64,000 nucleotides of DNA from Sphaerisporangium sp. (GCA_025964675.1 JAOPYI010000122.1:1-64000), one strand, 5' to 3'; shown: positions 27,011 through 34,974, numbered from the stretch's first letter. The notes: a model not told the origin generated them from the sequence alone. Made by a program: numbers and translations.

Positions 27011-27782
27011 CGCCGGTGTGCTGGCAGATCGCGAAGGCGGCGCCCGCGGGGTCGGCCAGGACCGCCACCCGGCCCTGGGGCATCTCGTACGCGCTGACCA
27101 GCACCTTTCCCCCCTCCGGCACGACGCGGGCTTCGATACCGTCGCAGTCGGCCACGGTGAAATAGATCAGCCAATGCGGCTGGACCCGCGCCGACTCGTA
27201 AGGTATCCGCAGCCGCCCGCAGACAGGCTCACCCGCGATCTTCCAGACGACGAAGTCGTAATCGATCCCGTCGCCGATCTGCTCCTGCTGGTAGCCGAAC
27301 AGTGCCTCGTAGAATGCGTCCACCACGTGGACGTTCCTGGCGTGGAGCTCATTCCAGCACATGGCGCCCGGCTCCCCGTACAGGCGGGACCCGAGGTGGA
27401 GACCCGCCTGCCAGAGGCCGAAGGTCGCCCCGTCGGGGTCGACGGCGAAGGCAAAGCTCCCCAAGTCGGGCAGGGTCATCGGGAGTATGACGAGCTTGCC
27501 GTTGTTGGCCTCGACCCGCACGGCCGAGGCCTCGATGTCGGAGGTGGCGAGGTAGACGCGCCACGCCGCCTCGGTGGACTCCAGGCCGACCGCCGGAGGT
27601 GTTATGGCGGCGACCGGCTTGCCGTCCACCAGGCACACCGTGTAGTGCCACAACCTCGGGCCGAGGTCCTGGCGCGTCCAGCCGAAGATCTTCTCGTAGA
27701 AACGGACGGCGCACGGGAGATCGGGAGTGGTGAGCTCCGGCCAGCAGGGGGCGCCGTCGGGGTAGTAGCTGCGCTCTGGCAT
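26994..27782 (-). CDS. Two-domain VOC (glyoxalase/bleomycin-resistance fold) protein
   Basis: A 262-aa protein with two tandem VOC domains: PCWPELTTPDLPCAVRFYEK through FAVDPDGATFGLWQ, and MCWNELHARNVHVVDAFYEA through VLADPAGAAFAICQ. This arrangement matches actinobacterial proteins related to the 27-kDa antigen CFP30B. The reaction, if any, is unknown; metal-ligand residues of true glyoxalases are not clearly conserved. The ATG at 27782 has GGGGGAG upstream. The C-terminal codons (FTG-stop) are partly repeated 28 bases downstream. It is transcribed away from the aceB operon side and is not obviously part of it. Confidence 0.88.
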   Translation of the reverse strand: MPERSYYPDGAPCWPELTTPDLPCAVRFYEKIFGWTRQDLGPRLWHYTVCLVDGKPVAAITPPAVGLESTEAAWRVYLATSDIEASAVRVEANNGKLVILPMTLPDLGSFAFAVDPDGATFGLWQAGLHLGSRLYGEPGAMCWNELHARNVHVVDAFYEALFGYQQEQIGDGIDYDFVVWKIAGEPVCGRLRIPYESARVQPHWLIYFTVADCDGIEARVVPEGGKVLVSAYEMPQGRVAVLADPAGAAFAICQHTGEAFTG

Positions 27783-27884
27783 CGGATCTCCCCCAGAAGT
27801 GGTGCAGTCCCCCTACAACTGCATACTTCCACCATTACGCAGCCGCGACTTCGCCCATCGCCCAAGCTTGCCGATATCTGAGCT

Positions 27885-27977
27885 TTAGCTGACCGAGGTG
27901 GCAGTGAGGAAAGCGGCCTCGCACGTGAGCGTGGTCCCGGCGATACCGGTGCCGGTAATCATCGTCCGGGCGGTCAC
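27885..27977 (-). CDS. Small ORF (30 aa) overlapping the RCC1 stop, or frameshifted tail of the RCC1 protein
   Basis: A GTG at 27977 overlaps the TGA of the RCC1-repeat gene (GTGA) and opens 30 codons ending TAA. The peptide begins VTARTMITGTGIAGTTLTC and looks like extracellular beta-strand sequence with GC-rich third positions, in keeping with the secreted protein upstream. It may be the real C-terminus of that protein displaced by a one-base change, or a coupled small ORF. It has no ribosome binding site of its own. Confidence 0.35.
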   Translation of the reverse strand: MTARTMITGTGIAGTTLTCEAAFLTATSVS

Positions 27978-29218
27978 GGCCCGGTCACCGTCGCCACCGT
28001 GTGGTAGCCCCCCGCCGAGATCTGGGACACCGCACTCAGCCCAAGCACGGTGACCGGGGTGGTCTGGCTGGTGGTGGTGCCGTCACCGAGTTCCCCGAAG
28101 TAGTTGTCACCCCAGGCCGCCACGGTGCCGTCCGAGCGCACTGCGACACTGTGATCGAGGCCCGCGCTGACCCGGAAGACGTTGGTCAGGCTTGACACGG
28201 TGACCGGGGTGATGCGGACGTTTTTGGCGGTGCCGTCACCGAGCTGCCCCAAGTAGTTGTCGCCCCAGGCCGCCACGGTGCCGTCCGAGCGCACCGCGAG
28301 GCCGTAGTAGCCGCCGGCGGCAATCTGGTTCACCCCGGTCAACCCGGCCACCTTCACCCGGGTCGTGTGATCGGTGGTCGAGCCGTCACCGAGCTGCCCG
28401 GCGACGTTGTAGCCCCAGGCCCACACGGTGCCATCCGCGCGCACCGCGAGACTGTGCAATTCGCCGGCGTCAATCTGGGTCACCCCGGTCAACCCGAGTA
28501 CGTTCACCGGGGTCGTGTGATCGGTGGTGGTGCCGTCACCGAGCTGCCCGTGGGTGTTGTCGCCCCACGCCGCCACGGTGCCGTCCAAACGCAACGCGAG
28601 ACTGTGGTCATGGCCGGCGGCTATCTGGGTGGTCACCCCGGTCAACCCGGCCGCCTTCACCGGGACGGTGCGGTCGGTGGTCGTGCCGTCACCGAGCTCC
28701 CCGTTGACGTTGTAGCCCCAGGCCCACACCGTGCCATCCGAGCGCAACGCCAGGCTGTAATCGTAGCCCGCAGCAACCTTCACGATTCCGGTCAGGCCGG
28801 TCACCTGCACAGGTCCCGAGCTGGCCGTCGTCGTCCCGTTGCCCAGCTCTCCCTTGGTGTTACAGCCCCACGCCCACACGGTGCCATCCGCGCGCACCGC
28901 CAGAGTGTGGCGATAGCCGGCGCTGACCTGGATCACTTGGCCCAGCACGGAAACCGGGGAGGATTGGTTGGCCGTCGACCCGTTGCCTAACTGCCCGTAG
29001 CCACCGTACCCCCACGCAAACGCGAGCGGGTAGGGAACGTAGGCCGCTGCCGGTCCGGCGGGACCCAGCGCCGCCGCAGCGGCAGCGGTCACGGTCAGCA
29101 CCGCCGCGACCACCGCGGCACGCGCGCGAGAACCCGGCACCCACCTTCTTAACCGTCCCCGACCCGCCGACTTGGGGTGAGGAGAGTCGGGCAAAGCCTC
29201 AGGCATCAGATCAGTCAT
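27974..29218 (-). CDS. Secreted RCC1-repeat (beta-propeller) protein
   Basis: A 414-aa exported protein. A basic N-terminus and the hydrophobic run AAVVAAVLTVTAAAAAALG form a signal sequence ending near PAAAYVPYP. The rest is about seven RCC1 repeats of roughly 51 residues, each reading like SLAVRSDGTVWAWGYN.GQLGDGTTT, enough for one seven-bladed propeller. Repeats are very similar at DNA level, so the gene is prone to recombination. Bacterial RCC1 proteins act as extracellular binding scaffolds or enzyme inhibitors; the role here is unknown. ATG 29218 has AAAGGA upstream. The final repeat stops abruptly after VATVTGP, with a coding-like tail in another frame. Confidence 0.88.
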   Translation of the reverse strand: MTDLMPEALPDSPHPKSAGRGRLRRWVPGSRARAAVVAAVLTVTAAAAAALGPAGPAAAYVPYPLAFAWGYGGYGQLGNGSTANQSSPVSVLGQVIQVSAGYRHTLAVRADGTVWAWGCNTKGELGNGTTTASSGPVQVTGLTGIVKVAAGYDYSLALRSDGTVWAWGYNVNGELGDGTTTDRTVPVKAAGLTGVTTQIAAGHDHSLALRLDGTVAAWGDNTHGQLGDGTTTDHTTPVNVLGLTGVTQIDAGELHSLAVRADGTVWAWGYNVAGQLGDGSTTDHTTRVKVAGLTGVNQIAAGGYYGLAVRSDGTVAAWGDNYLGQLGDGTAKNVRITPVTVSSLTNVFRVSAGLDHSVAVRSDGTVAAWGDNYFGELGDGTTTSQTTPVTVLGLSAVSQISAGGYHTVATVTGP

Positions 29219-29689
29219 GCAAGGTGTCCTTTCGTCAGCAGGGAGTCGCTGCGGTCAGTGCTTGGCGTCGCGAATGCCCGGTCTTGCGCCGGACCGTTCT
29301 GTACCAGAGGGGGCCATGGCTGTGCCTGCCCTCGCTGGTGACCGGGTGCAATGTTGCGGTAGGGCCGGTGTACGCGGTCCCGCTCGGGAAGCCTGAACGG
29401 GTGGCGGTGACGCGAACCTTGGACAGCGTGACCCATGTCGGCGGCGGTGAGCTTGTTGATCCGCTGCGCACCAGGGTGGGGCAGTCCGGTTGATCATCGC
29501 TTGACGACGGCTTGCAGCGACGGCGGAGCAGGGTTGAGGACCGCGTCGTGGACTTCTACCTGTACCTCGCCGCGGCCTTCGTCACCGTCCGTCAACTCAT
29601 CCAGAGCGCCCGCCCGCGTGCTCGGGCAGGGGGCCGACCTCGCGGTGGCGGCTCACCCATTTGCCGATCGCTCTTAAGCCCGTGAACGT
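29219..29689. other. 470-bp stretch without an intact gene; possible transposase remnant
   Basis: No reading frame here is convincing as a whole gene. From 29494 to 29685 on the plus strand one frame encodes a peptide with RRSRVEDRVVDFYLYLAAAF followed by VTVRQLIQSAR, which resembles the C-terminal helix of some DDE transposases. It lacks a start and catalytic residues. No terminal inverted repeats were recognised. The upstream half must also hold the promoter of the RCC1-repeat gene. Confidence 0.35.
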
Positions 29690-30154
29690 TCAGTCGTTTT
29701 TGATCGTGGAGACGGGGCGGTCGGCTGAGCAGCGGATTTCTATCTCGGTGCGGGCGTCGCCGCTCTCGAACCTCACCCGCACCTTGTCGCGTGGACCCCG
29801 CTCCGCGTCCTTCACCTCGTACCCCTGCGCAGGGGTCCAGGAGCGCAAGGTCACCAGGCCGCCGGCACATCGGGCCACCACGACTCCGCCACGCGCCGAG
29901 AACGCCCTGCTCTGCCCCGGCCGGTCGGCGGTCCCGTCCGACGGCGCCCCCGTGCGCGAGCCGTTACCGGAGCCCGGCGACAGAGGCGAGGGCGAGGCGT
30001 CCAGGGCGCGCCGGACCTCGGCGGGCGAGAGCGCGCGCGTGGCCGAGCCGGTGACCGAGTCTCCGAGGAAGGTGAGGACCACGACGCCCGCGCCGGTGGC
30101 CACCAGCCCCACGACCAGCCATCCGGACACGACGAGAAGCAGGCGCCGGTTCAT
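29690..30154 (-). CDS. Membrane-anchored hypothetical protein
   Basis: A 154-aa protein with a single N-terminal membrane segment (LLLVVSGWLVVGLVATGAGV) and an extracytoplasmic part. After a Ser/Pro/Gly-rich linker comes a compact domain with a cysteine pair (VVARCAGGLVTL and IEIRCSADRP) that could form a disulfide. No family is recognised with confidence. The ATG has GGGAGGAT eight bases upstream. It is divergent from the adjacent two-component system with 93 bp between, which suggests functional linkage, for example as a target or sensor accessory. Confidence 0.7.
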   Translation of the reverse strand: MNRRLLLVVSGWLVVGLVATGAGVVVLTFLGDSVTGSATRALSPAEVRRALDASPSPLSPGSGNGSRTGAPSDGTADRPGQSRAFSARGGVVVARCAGGLVTLRSWTPAQGYEVKDAERGPRDKVRVRFESGDARTEIEIRCSADRPVSTIKND

Positions 30155-30230
30155 GGGCTGATCCTCCCTGGCCGTCCCCTAAGACCGGGTTAAAGGCACC
30201 ATAACTGGCTTATGCCAACAGCCCCGGACC

Positions 30231-30243
30231 GGTTAGCGTAACC
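30231..30243. promoter_or_regulatory. Promoter element and palindrome at the response-regulator start
   Basis: GGTTAGCGTAACC is a perfect palindrome around GCG and contains the -10-like TAGCGT (30234-30239). The ATG of the response regulator follows eight bases later and no ribosome binding site is present, so the transcript is probably leaderless. The palindrome could be the operator for autoregulation. Confidence 0.5.
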
Positions 30244-30247
30244 GCAC

Positions 30248-30928
30248 ATGGCCAACATCCTGCTCGTCGAGGATGACGTGACGATCCGTACCGCCCTCAT
30301 GCGAGGCCTGCGTGACCGGGGTCACGCCGTGTCCTCCGCCCCCACCGCCCTCGACGGCCTGCGGCAGGCCCTCGCGGACCGTCCCGACCTCGTGGTGCTC
30401 GACCTCGGCCTGCCCGACTTGGACGGCACCGAGATGCTGCGCATGCTCAGAGCCGTCAGCCGCGTGCCGGTGATCGTGGCTACCGCCCGGGACGGCGACA
30501 CCGAGATGGTGCGCCTTCTGGACGCGGGCGCCGACGACTACGTGGTCAAGCCTTTCAGCGCCGCTCAGCTCGACGCACGCGTCCGGGCCGTGCTGCGCCG
30601 CACCGCCGGCAGCCGTACCGACTCCTCGGTCACCGTGGGCAGCCTGCGGCTGGACCCGCGCAGCCGCGAGGCGGTTCTCGACGGCAGCCTTCTCGATCTC
30701 ACGCCACGCGAGTTCGACCTGCTGCACTATCTCGCCACCAGGTCCGGCGAGGTGGTCACCAAGCGGGAGCTGCTCACCGAGGTCTGGCAGCTCCCCTACG
30801 GCGGCGCGGACAAGACCGTCGACGTCCACCTGTCATGGCTGCGCCGCAAGCTGGGCGAGACCGCGCAGGAGCCCCGCTACCTGCAGACCGTACGCGGTGT
30901 CGGCGTGAAGCTGGTCGAGCCCTCGTGA
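30248..30928 (+). CDS. OmpR/PhoB-family response regulator
   Basis: DNA-binding response regulator of 226 aa. The receiver domain has the acidic pair in LLVEDD, the phosphoacceptor Asp52 in VVLDLGLPDLDG, and Lys101 in VVKPFS. The C-terminal winged helix is of the OmpR type (LTPREFDLLHYLATRSGEVV, TVDVHLSWLRRKL). The gene overlaps the kinase gene by four bases (GTGA). No ribosome binding site precedes its ATG, and a -10 element sits eight bases upstream, so it is probably translated from a leaderless message. Downstream genes suggest a cell-envelope stimulus. Confidence 0.95.
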   Translation: MANILLVEDDVTIRTALMRGLRDRGHAVSSAPTALDGLRQALADRPDLVVLDLGLPDLDGTEMLRMLRAVSRVPVIVATARDGDTEMVRLLDAGADDYVVKPFSAAQLDARVRAVLRRTAGSRTDSSVTVGSLRLDPRSREAVLDGSLLDLTPREFDLLHYLATRSGEVVTKRELLTEVWQLPYGGADKTVDVHLSWLRRKLGETAQEPRYLQTVRGVGVKLVEPS

Positions 30929-32202
30929 GACGGTGGCTCGCCCTGCTCGTGGCGGCCACCACCTCCCTGGTGCTGATCGCCCTTCTGGTCCCGTTGGCAC
31001 TGCTGGTCCGGGCGCTGGCCGAGAGCGGCGCGGTGACCCAGGCGACGGCCGAGGCGCAGTCCGTGGCGGCGTCCGTGGGCACGGCGGCCTTCGACGGCCT
31101 CTCGCTGACGGCTGAGCGCACCTCTGCGTCGAGCGGGCACGCGATCACCGTCTTCCTCCCGGACGGCCGCGTCGCCGGCTCCCCGGCGCCCCGATCGCCG
31201 GCCGTGGAGCTGGCCGCGCGGGGGCGGAGCCTCACGGCGCAGACCCCCTCCGGCCTGGAGGTCCTCGTCGCCGTGCAGGGTCTTTCCGGCGGTACGGCCG
31301 TGGTTCGCGCCTTCCTCAGCGAGGACGACCTCAGCCACGGAGTCAGTGAAGTATGGCTCGGCATGCTGGTCCTCGGGCTCGCCCTGATCGGGGTGGGCAT
31401 CCTGGTGGCGGACCGGCTCGCGCTCGCGCTCACCCGGCCCATGACCGGGCTGGCCCGGGTCTCCCATCGGCTCGCCGCAGGGGACCTCGTCGCGCGGGCG
31501 ACACCGGGCGGCCCCGAGGAGGTACGCGACGTCGGGATCGCGCTGAACCACCTCGCGGGACGGATCAGCGACCTGCTGGCCGAGGAACGCGAGACGGCGG
31601 CCGACATCTCGCACCGGCTCCGCACCCCACTGACGGGGCTGCGGCTGGAGGCCGAGTCGCTGGCCGACCCAGAGGAGGCCGTGCGGCTCGGTAACCGTGT
31701 CGACGCGCTTGAACGCGCGGTCACCTCGGTCATCACGGACGTACGGCGCCGGTCGCAGGAGCAGGCGAGCTGCGACGCCGTGGCCGTCGCGGCCGAGCGC
31801 GTGACGTTCTGGTCGGTACTGGCCGAGGACCAGGGCCGGCCGGTCGGACTGGACCTCCCCGCAGGCCCGCTGACGGTGGCCGTCAGCGCCGCCGAGCTCT
31901 CCGCCTGCGTCGACGCGCTGCTCGGCAACGTCTTCGCCCACACCCCCGATGGCGCCTCCTTCGCCGTACGAGTGACGCCCGCACCCGGCGGCGTACGGCT
32001 GGAGGTCAGCGACTCGGGGCCGGGGTTCCCCGCGCGGCCGGAGGCGGGGGATCCGCTGGAACGGGGCCGCAGCGGCGCGGGGTCCACCGGGTTGGGGCTG
32101 GACATCGCGCGGCGTACGGCGGAGGCGTCGGGCGGCTCCCTGCTGCTGGGCACCGCCCCGGGCGGCGGCGCCATGGTCGTTCTGGTCTTAGGAGGCCCTT
32201 AA
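30925..32202 (+). CDS. Sensor histidine kinase
   Basis: Membrane histidine kinase of 425 aa, partner of the overlapping response regulator. The GTG start at 30925 gives a first membrane helix (LALLVAATTSLVLIALLVPL), a roughly 110-residue extracytoplasmic sensor region, and a second helix near residues 143-163. HAMP-like sequence follows, then the H-box with His230 in DISHRLRTPLTG. The ATPase has the N-box NVFAHTPDG, DSGPGF and GSTGLGLDIA. The sensor region has no recognised fold. The open frame upstream of 30925 lies inside the regulator gene and is not used. Confidence 0.94.
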   Translation: MRRWLALLVAATTSLVLIALLVPLALLVRALAESGAVTQATAEAQSVAASVGTAAFDGLSLTAERTSASSGHAITVFLPDGRVAGSPAPRSPAVELAARGRSLTAQTPSGLEVLVAVQGLSGGTAVVRAFLSEDDLSHGVSEVWLGMLVLGLALIGVGILVADRLALALTRPMTGLARVSHRLAAGDLVARATPGGPEEVRDVGIALNHLAGRISDLLAEERETAADISHRLRTPLTGLRLEAESLADPEEAVRLGNRVDALERAVTSVITDVRRRSQEQASCDAVAVAAERVTFWSVLAEDQGRPVGLDLPAGPLTVAVSAAELSACVDALLGNVFAHTPDGASFAVRVTPAPGGVRLEVSDSGPGFPARPEAGDPLERGRSGAGSTGLGLDIARRTAEASGGSLLLGTAPGGGAMVVLVLGGP

Positions 32203-32249
32203 CGTTGCCGAAGCGCGGGGTTATCGTGCCCCGGGCCAGCCTTGGGCAC

Positions 32250-32621
32250 ATGACGAACACACAGCGCATCAGCAAGGCGGCCAAACTCACCATCGCAGGC
32301 GCCGGAGTGGTCGCCGTCCTCGGCGCCGGCGCCGCGGCCGCCTCGGCCTCGACCCAACTCTCCGCCACCACCACAACCTCCGCGACCAGCGTCTCGACGA
32401 GCGCGGTGAACGCGACGACCGCGGCGATCACCTACCGGCAGGCGGTCAGTATCGCCAAGAAGCGGGTACCGGACGCCCGGGTCACCGACGTCGAGCGCGA
32501 GTGGGAGCACGGCTACCGGGTCTGGAAGGTGGAGCTGAAGAAGCGCTACGCCGAGTACCGCGTCTACATCTCCGTCAAGACCGGAAAGATCGTGAAGTTC
32601 AGCCAGAAGCACGACGACTGA
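32250..32621 (+). CDS. Exported PepSY-domain protein
   Basis: A 123-aa protein beginning at the ATG at 32250 (MTNTQRISKAAKLTIAGAGV). It has a signal peptide with the hydrophobic run TIAGAGVVAVLGAGAAAASA, a Thr/Ser-rich linker, and a C-terminal PepSY domain (YRQAVSIAKKRVPDARVTDV ... YRVYISVKTGKIVKF). PepSY modules occur in peptidase inhibitors and sensor accessories outside the cell. It lies 47 bases after the kinase gene, so it is probably part of the same regulatory unit or its target. A TATCGT -10-like hexamer at 32222-32227 suggests it may have its own promoter. Confidence 0.85.
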   Translation: MTNTQRISKAAKLTIAGAGVVAVLGAGAAAASASTQLSATTTTSATSVSTSAVNATTAAITYRQAVSIAKKRVPDARVTDVEREWEHGYRVWKVELKKRYAEYRVYISVKTGKIVKFSQKHDD

Positions 32622-32629
32622 CTAGACCG

Positions 32630-32668
32630 CCGTGCCATGGCGGGCAGAGGGGGCTCGCCAGGGCACGG
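32630..32668. terminator. Bidirectional terminator hairpin
   Basis: CCGTGCC (32630-32636) pairs with GGCACGG (32662-32668), and an inner GGCG/CGCC continues the stem. It lies between the convergent PepSY and HNH-nuclease genes. Confidence 0.55.
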
Positions 32669-32709
32669 CCCCGCGGGCATGACGTCCTGTTCAGCTGACT
32701 GTGCTCCTG

Positions 32710-33483
32710 TTACGCGCACTGGGCGAGCATGGCGTCCTTGTCGGGGCTGGTGACGGCGAGATCGTACTTCAGGGCGACTTGGGCGAAGCGCACCGCGTAG
32801 GAGCAGCGGATGCCCTTGTTGGGGGGAAGCCAGGTCGCGGGGCCTGAGTCGCCCTTGGAGGAGTTGGTGGAGCCGTCCACCGGCATGAGGTTCAGCGGGT
32901 CGTTGGCGATCTGGACCCGCTTCGCCTTGCTCCACCGGGCGGCGCCCATCTGCCAGTCGTACGACAGCGGCATGACGTGGTCGATCTGGACCTCGGAGGC
33001 GTTCTGCTTCTTCCAGTCGATGGTCTTGTCGGTGTAGGGGTCGTGAAGCGTCATCGAGACCAGGACGCATTTCGAGCCCGAGCGGTACTTCAGGTCCTCG
33101 CCGTCGCGTGCCAGGACGTCGTTCCTGGTGTCGCAGCCGTTGTGCGCGAACGGGATGCTTTCGGCGTTGTCGGCCCACGCGTACCCGAACTCGTCCCGGC
33201 TGTAACCCGTCTTCGGGCCACGGCCCTTGGTGGCCAACCTGTCGATCACCTTCACGGCCGCGGCACGGTCCTTGGACGACTTGATCACGGCGAGGCCGCG
33301 TTCGGTGCCCTTGGGATTGTCCAGCGGGCTGACGCCGGTCGAAGCGCCGCCGCCCACCGGCCCTGATCCCATGTCGCCGCCACCACCGGCGCTGTTCGCG
33401 TCGATGGGGCCGCACCCGGCCAGCATGACGGCCGCCGCTACCCCGGCCATGATCGCGCGAGATCCACGCAGGCGCACTGCCAC
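32710..33483 (-). CDS. HNH-family nuclease-like lipoprotein (DUF1524/GmrSD-C-like)
   Basis: A predicted secreted lipoprotein of 257 aa: signal sequence and lipobox VMLAGC, a Gly/Ser-rich linker, and a C-terminal HNH-type fold with SEVQIDHVMPLSYDWQMGA, then ANDPLNLMPVDGSTNSSKG and WLPPN. The DHV histidine and the downstream N residues are those of the DUF1524 branch of beta-beta-alpha-metal nucleases. Proteins like this are common in actinomycetes and are presumed extracellular nucleases. Several cysteines may form disulfides. Start GTG 33483 or 33477; a GGGGGTGG stretch favours the second. A perfect palindrome lies just upstream. Confidence 0.87.
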   Translation of the reverse strand: MAVRLRGSRAIMAGVAAAVMLAGCGPIDANSAGGGGDMGSGPVGGGASTGVSPLDNPKGTERGLAVIKSSKDRAAAVKVIDRLATKGRGPKTGYSRDEFGYAWADNAESIPFAHNGCDTRNDVLARDGEDLKYRSGSKCVLVSMTLHDPYTDKTIDWKKQNASEVQIDHVMPLSYDWQMGAARWSKAKRVQIANDPLNLMPVDGSTNSSKGDSGPATWLPPNKGIRCSYAVRFAQVALKYDLAVTSPDKDAMLAQCA

Positions 33484-33503
33484 CCCCAGGTAAAAGAAAA
33501 GTA

Positions 33504-33515
33504 ATACCTAGGTAT
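33504..33515. promoter_or_regulatory. Perfect 12-bp palindrome upstream of the HNH lipoprotein
   Basis: ATACCTAGGTAT is fully self-complementary and lies 20 bp upstream of the GTG start, in an AT-rich patch where a promoter would be expected. It is a candidate operator. Confidence 0.45.
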
Positions 33516-33669
33516 AGCAACTACCCCTGAAAGCCGCGATTACGGCAAAGCCCAGGAGAAACCCGCCAACCCCAGGAAGATCCGGATGAGTCCTCTGGGG
33601 GGAGGCGAGCAGGCGGCGACAATGACCCATGAATCATGCGAGGTCAGGGCTCACGCCGCGAAGAAGCGA

Positions 33670-33687
33670 ACACCCGTGCGTGGGTGT
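33670..33687 (-). terminator. Terminator after the cupin gene
   Basis: ACACCC (33670-33675) and GGGTGT (33682-33687) form a short hairpin 17 bases beyond the cupin stop; on the reverse strand it is followed by a T-rich stretch. Confidence 0.45.
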
Positions 33688-33704
33688 CACACAGGTACGG
33701 TGGG

Positions 33705-34067
33705 TCAGGTCCTGCCGTAGGCGTCGTCGAGGCGTTCGATGTCGTCCTCGTCGAAGTGGCCGAAGGCGACCTCGAGAATCCTCGTCGCCGGGCCGGAGGA
33801 GCTGAGCCGGTGGCTCTGGCCCGCGTGGATCAGCACCCGGTCGCCCACCGACGGCTCGACACGCTCACCGTCGATCTCGAACACCGCCCCTGGGTCGAGA
33901 GCCACCCACAGCTCGTCGCGGTGCTTGTGCCGCTGGAGGCTGAGCCGCTGCCCCGGCGCGACTTCGATGATCTTGACGGTGGACGTCTCGTTGTGGGTGT
34001 ACCTCTCGAAGCCTCCCCACGGACGCTCATCACGGACCACCGCGGCGAGCCGGTCGATCTCCAGCAC
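33705..34067 (-). CDS. Cupin-domain protein of the type II phosphomannose isomerase family
   Basis: A 120-aa single-domain cupin. The GTG at 34067 (VLEIDRLAAVVRDERPWGGF) has GGAGGG about five bases upstream, so the longer open frame to 34112 is not used. RPWGGFERY, the metal-binding LQRHKHRDELWVALD and VGDRVLIHAGQSHRL match the C-terminal isomerase domain of bifunctional mannose-6-phosphate isomerase/GDP-mannose pyrophosphorylases. Stand-alone forms may isomerise sugar phosphates, but the substrate here is not known. It is a single-gene unit. Confidence 0.85.
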   Translation of the reverse strand: MLEIDRLAAVVRDERPWGGFERYTHNETSTVKIIEVAPGQRLSLQRHKHRDELWVALDPGAVFEIDGERVEPSVGDRVLIHAGQSHRLSSSGPATRILEVAFGHFDEDDIERLDDAYGRT

Positions 34068-34175
34068 AACTACCCTCCAGTAACCACATAGATGTCGGTG
34101 TGACTCTTTCACAAACCGGTTAATGATGTGCGAACCGCAATAAACCGCCCAGCCACCCCCAGGGGGACCCAGGGC

Positions 34176-34934
34176 TCACGTGGCCAGGAACCCCCCGTCC
34201 ACGGGCAGGACCACCCCGGTGACGTACGAGCCGGCGTCCGAGGCGAGGAAGATGGCGGCGGCCACCAGCTCCAGCGGGTCACCCGGCCGCCCCATCAGCA
34301 CGCGATGCTCCAGCTGCTGCTCGAGATAGCCCGGACGGTAGCCGGAGGTCATCTCGGACTCGAAGAAGCCCGGCTCCAGGCAGTTGACCCGGATGCCGCG
34401 CCGCTTGGTCCACTGCTGGGCCAGGTCTCTGGTGAGCCCGACGACGGCCGCCTTGGACGCGCTGTACGCGGCCTGCGGCAGGCCGGCGGTCGTCTCGCCC
34501 AGCACGCTGCCGATGTTGACGATCGAGGACCCGGGACGCATGACCCTCGCGCAGGCCTGGGCCATCCAGAAGGCGCCGTGCAGGTTGATGTCGACGACCT
34601 GCCGGAACTCGTCGGGCGTCTCGCGGAGCGCGGGCACCGCCGCGCCGACACCGGCGTTGTTGACCAGAATGTCGACGCCCCCGAGCTCGGCGACCGCCGC
34701 CTCCACGAGGGCCTGGCAGTCCTCCGGCCGGGTGACGTCGGTGGCGACCGCGACGCAGCGGCGCCCGGTCTCCTCGACCAGACGCCGCGTCTCCTCAAGC
34801 CTGTCCTTGCGACGGGCGCCGATCGCGATGTCGGCGCCCGCCTCGGCCAGCCCGCGCGCGAAGGCGACGCCCAGCCCCGAGGACGCCCCCGTGACGATCG
34901 CGACCTTGCCGTCAAGCCGGAACCGCTCGAGCAT
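34176..34934 (-). CDS. Short-chain dehydrogenase/reductase
   Basis: Classical SDR of 252 aa: cofactor motif TGASSGLG, GARRKD after the second strand (pointing to NADPH), NNAG, and the catalytic Ser-Tyr-Lys in NIGSVLG and AAYSASK. The C-terminus LASDAGSYVTGVVLPVDGGF is typical of gluconate 5-dehydrogenase and 3-oxoacyl reductase relatives. The ATG at 34934 has AGAGGTG upstream. The substrate cannot be told from sequence. It lies 40 bases downstream of the 772-aa gene and may be cotranscribed with it. Confidence 0.9.
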   Translation of the reverse strand: MLERFRLDGKVAIVTGASSGLGVAFARGLAEAGADIAIGARRKDRLEETRRLVEETGRRCVAVATDVTRPEDCQALVEAAVAELGGVDILVNNAGVGAAVPALRETPDEFRQVVDINLHGAFWMAQACARVMRPGSSIVNIGSVLGETTAGLPQAAYSASKAAVVGLTRDLAQQWTKRRGIRVNCLEPGFFESEMTSGYRPGYLEQQLEHRVLMGRPGDPLELVAAAIFLASDAGSYVTGVVLPVDGGFLAT

Positions 34935-34974
34935 CACGCTCACCTCTCTCCCATCCGAAACACCGAATGGAATT

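Noticed and set aside
28000-28980. Regularly spaced DNA repeats as a CRISPR-like array
   Set aside because: Repeats are about 153 bp apart and encode RCC1 repeats in frame; there are no spacers of CRISPR size.
34092-34116. ATGTCGGTG resembling the PafBC motif
   Set aside because: The hexamer eight bases later (TCACAA) does not fit TAnnnT and no gene follows on that strand.
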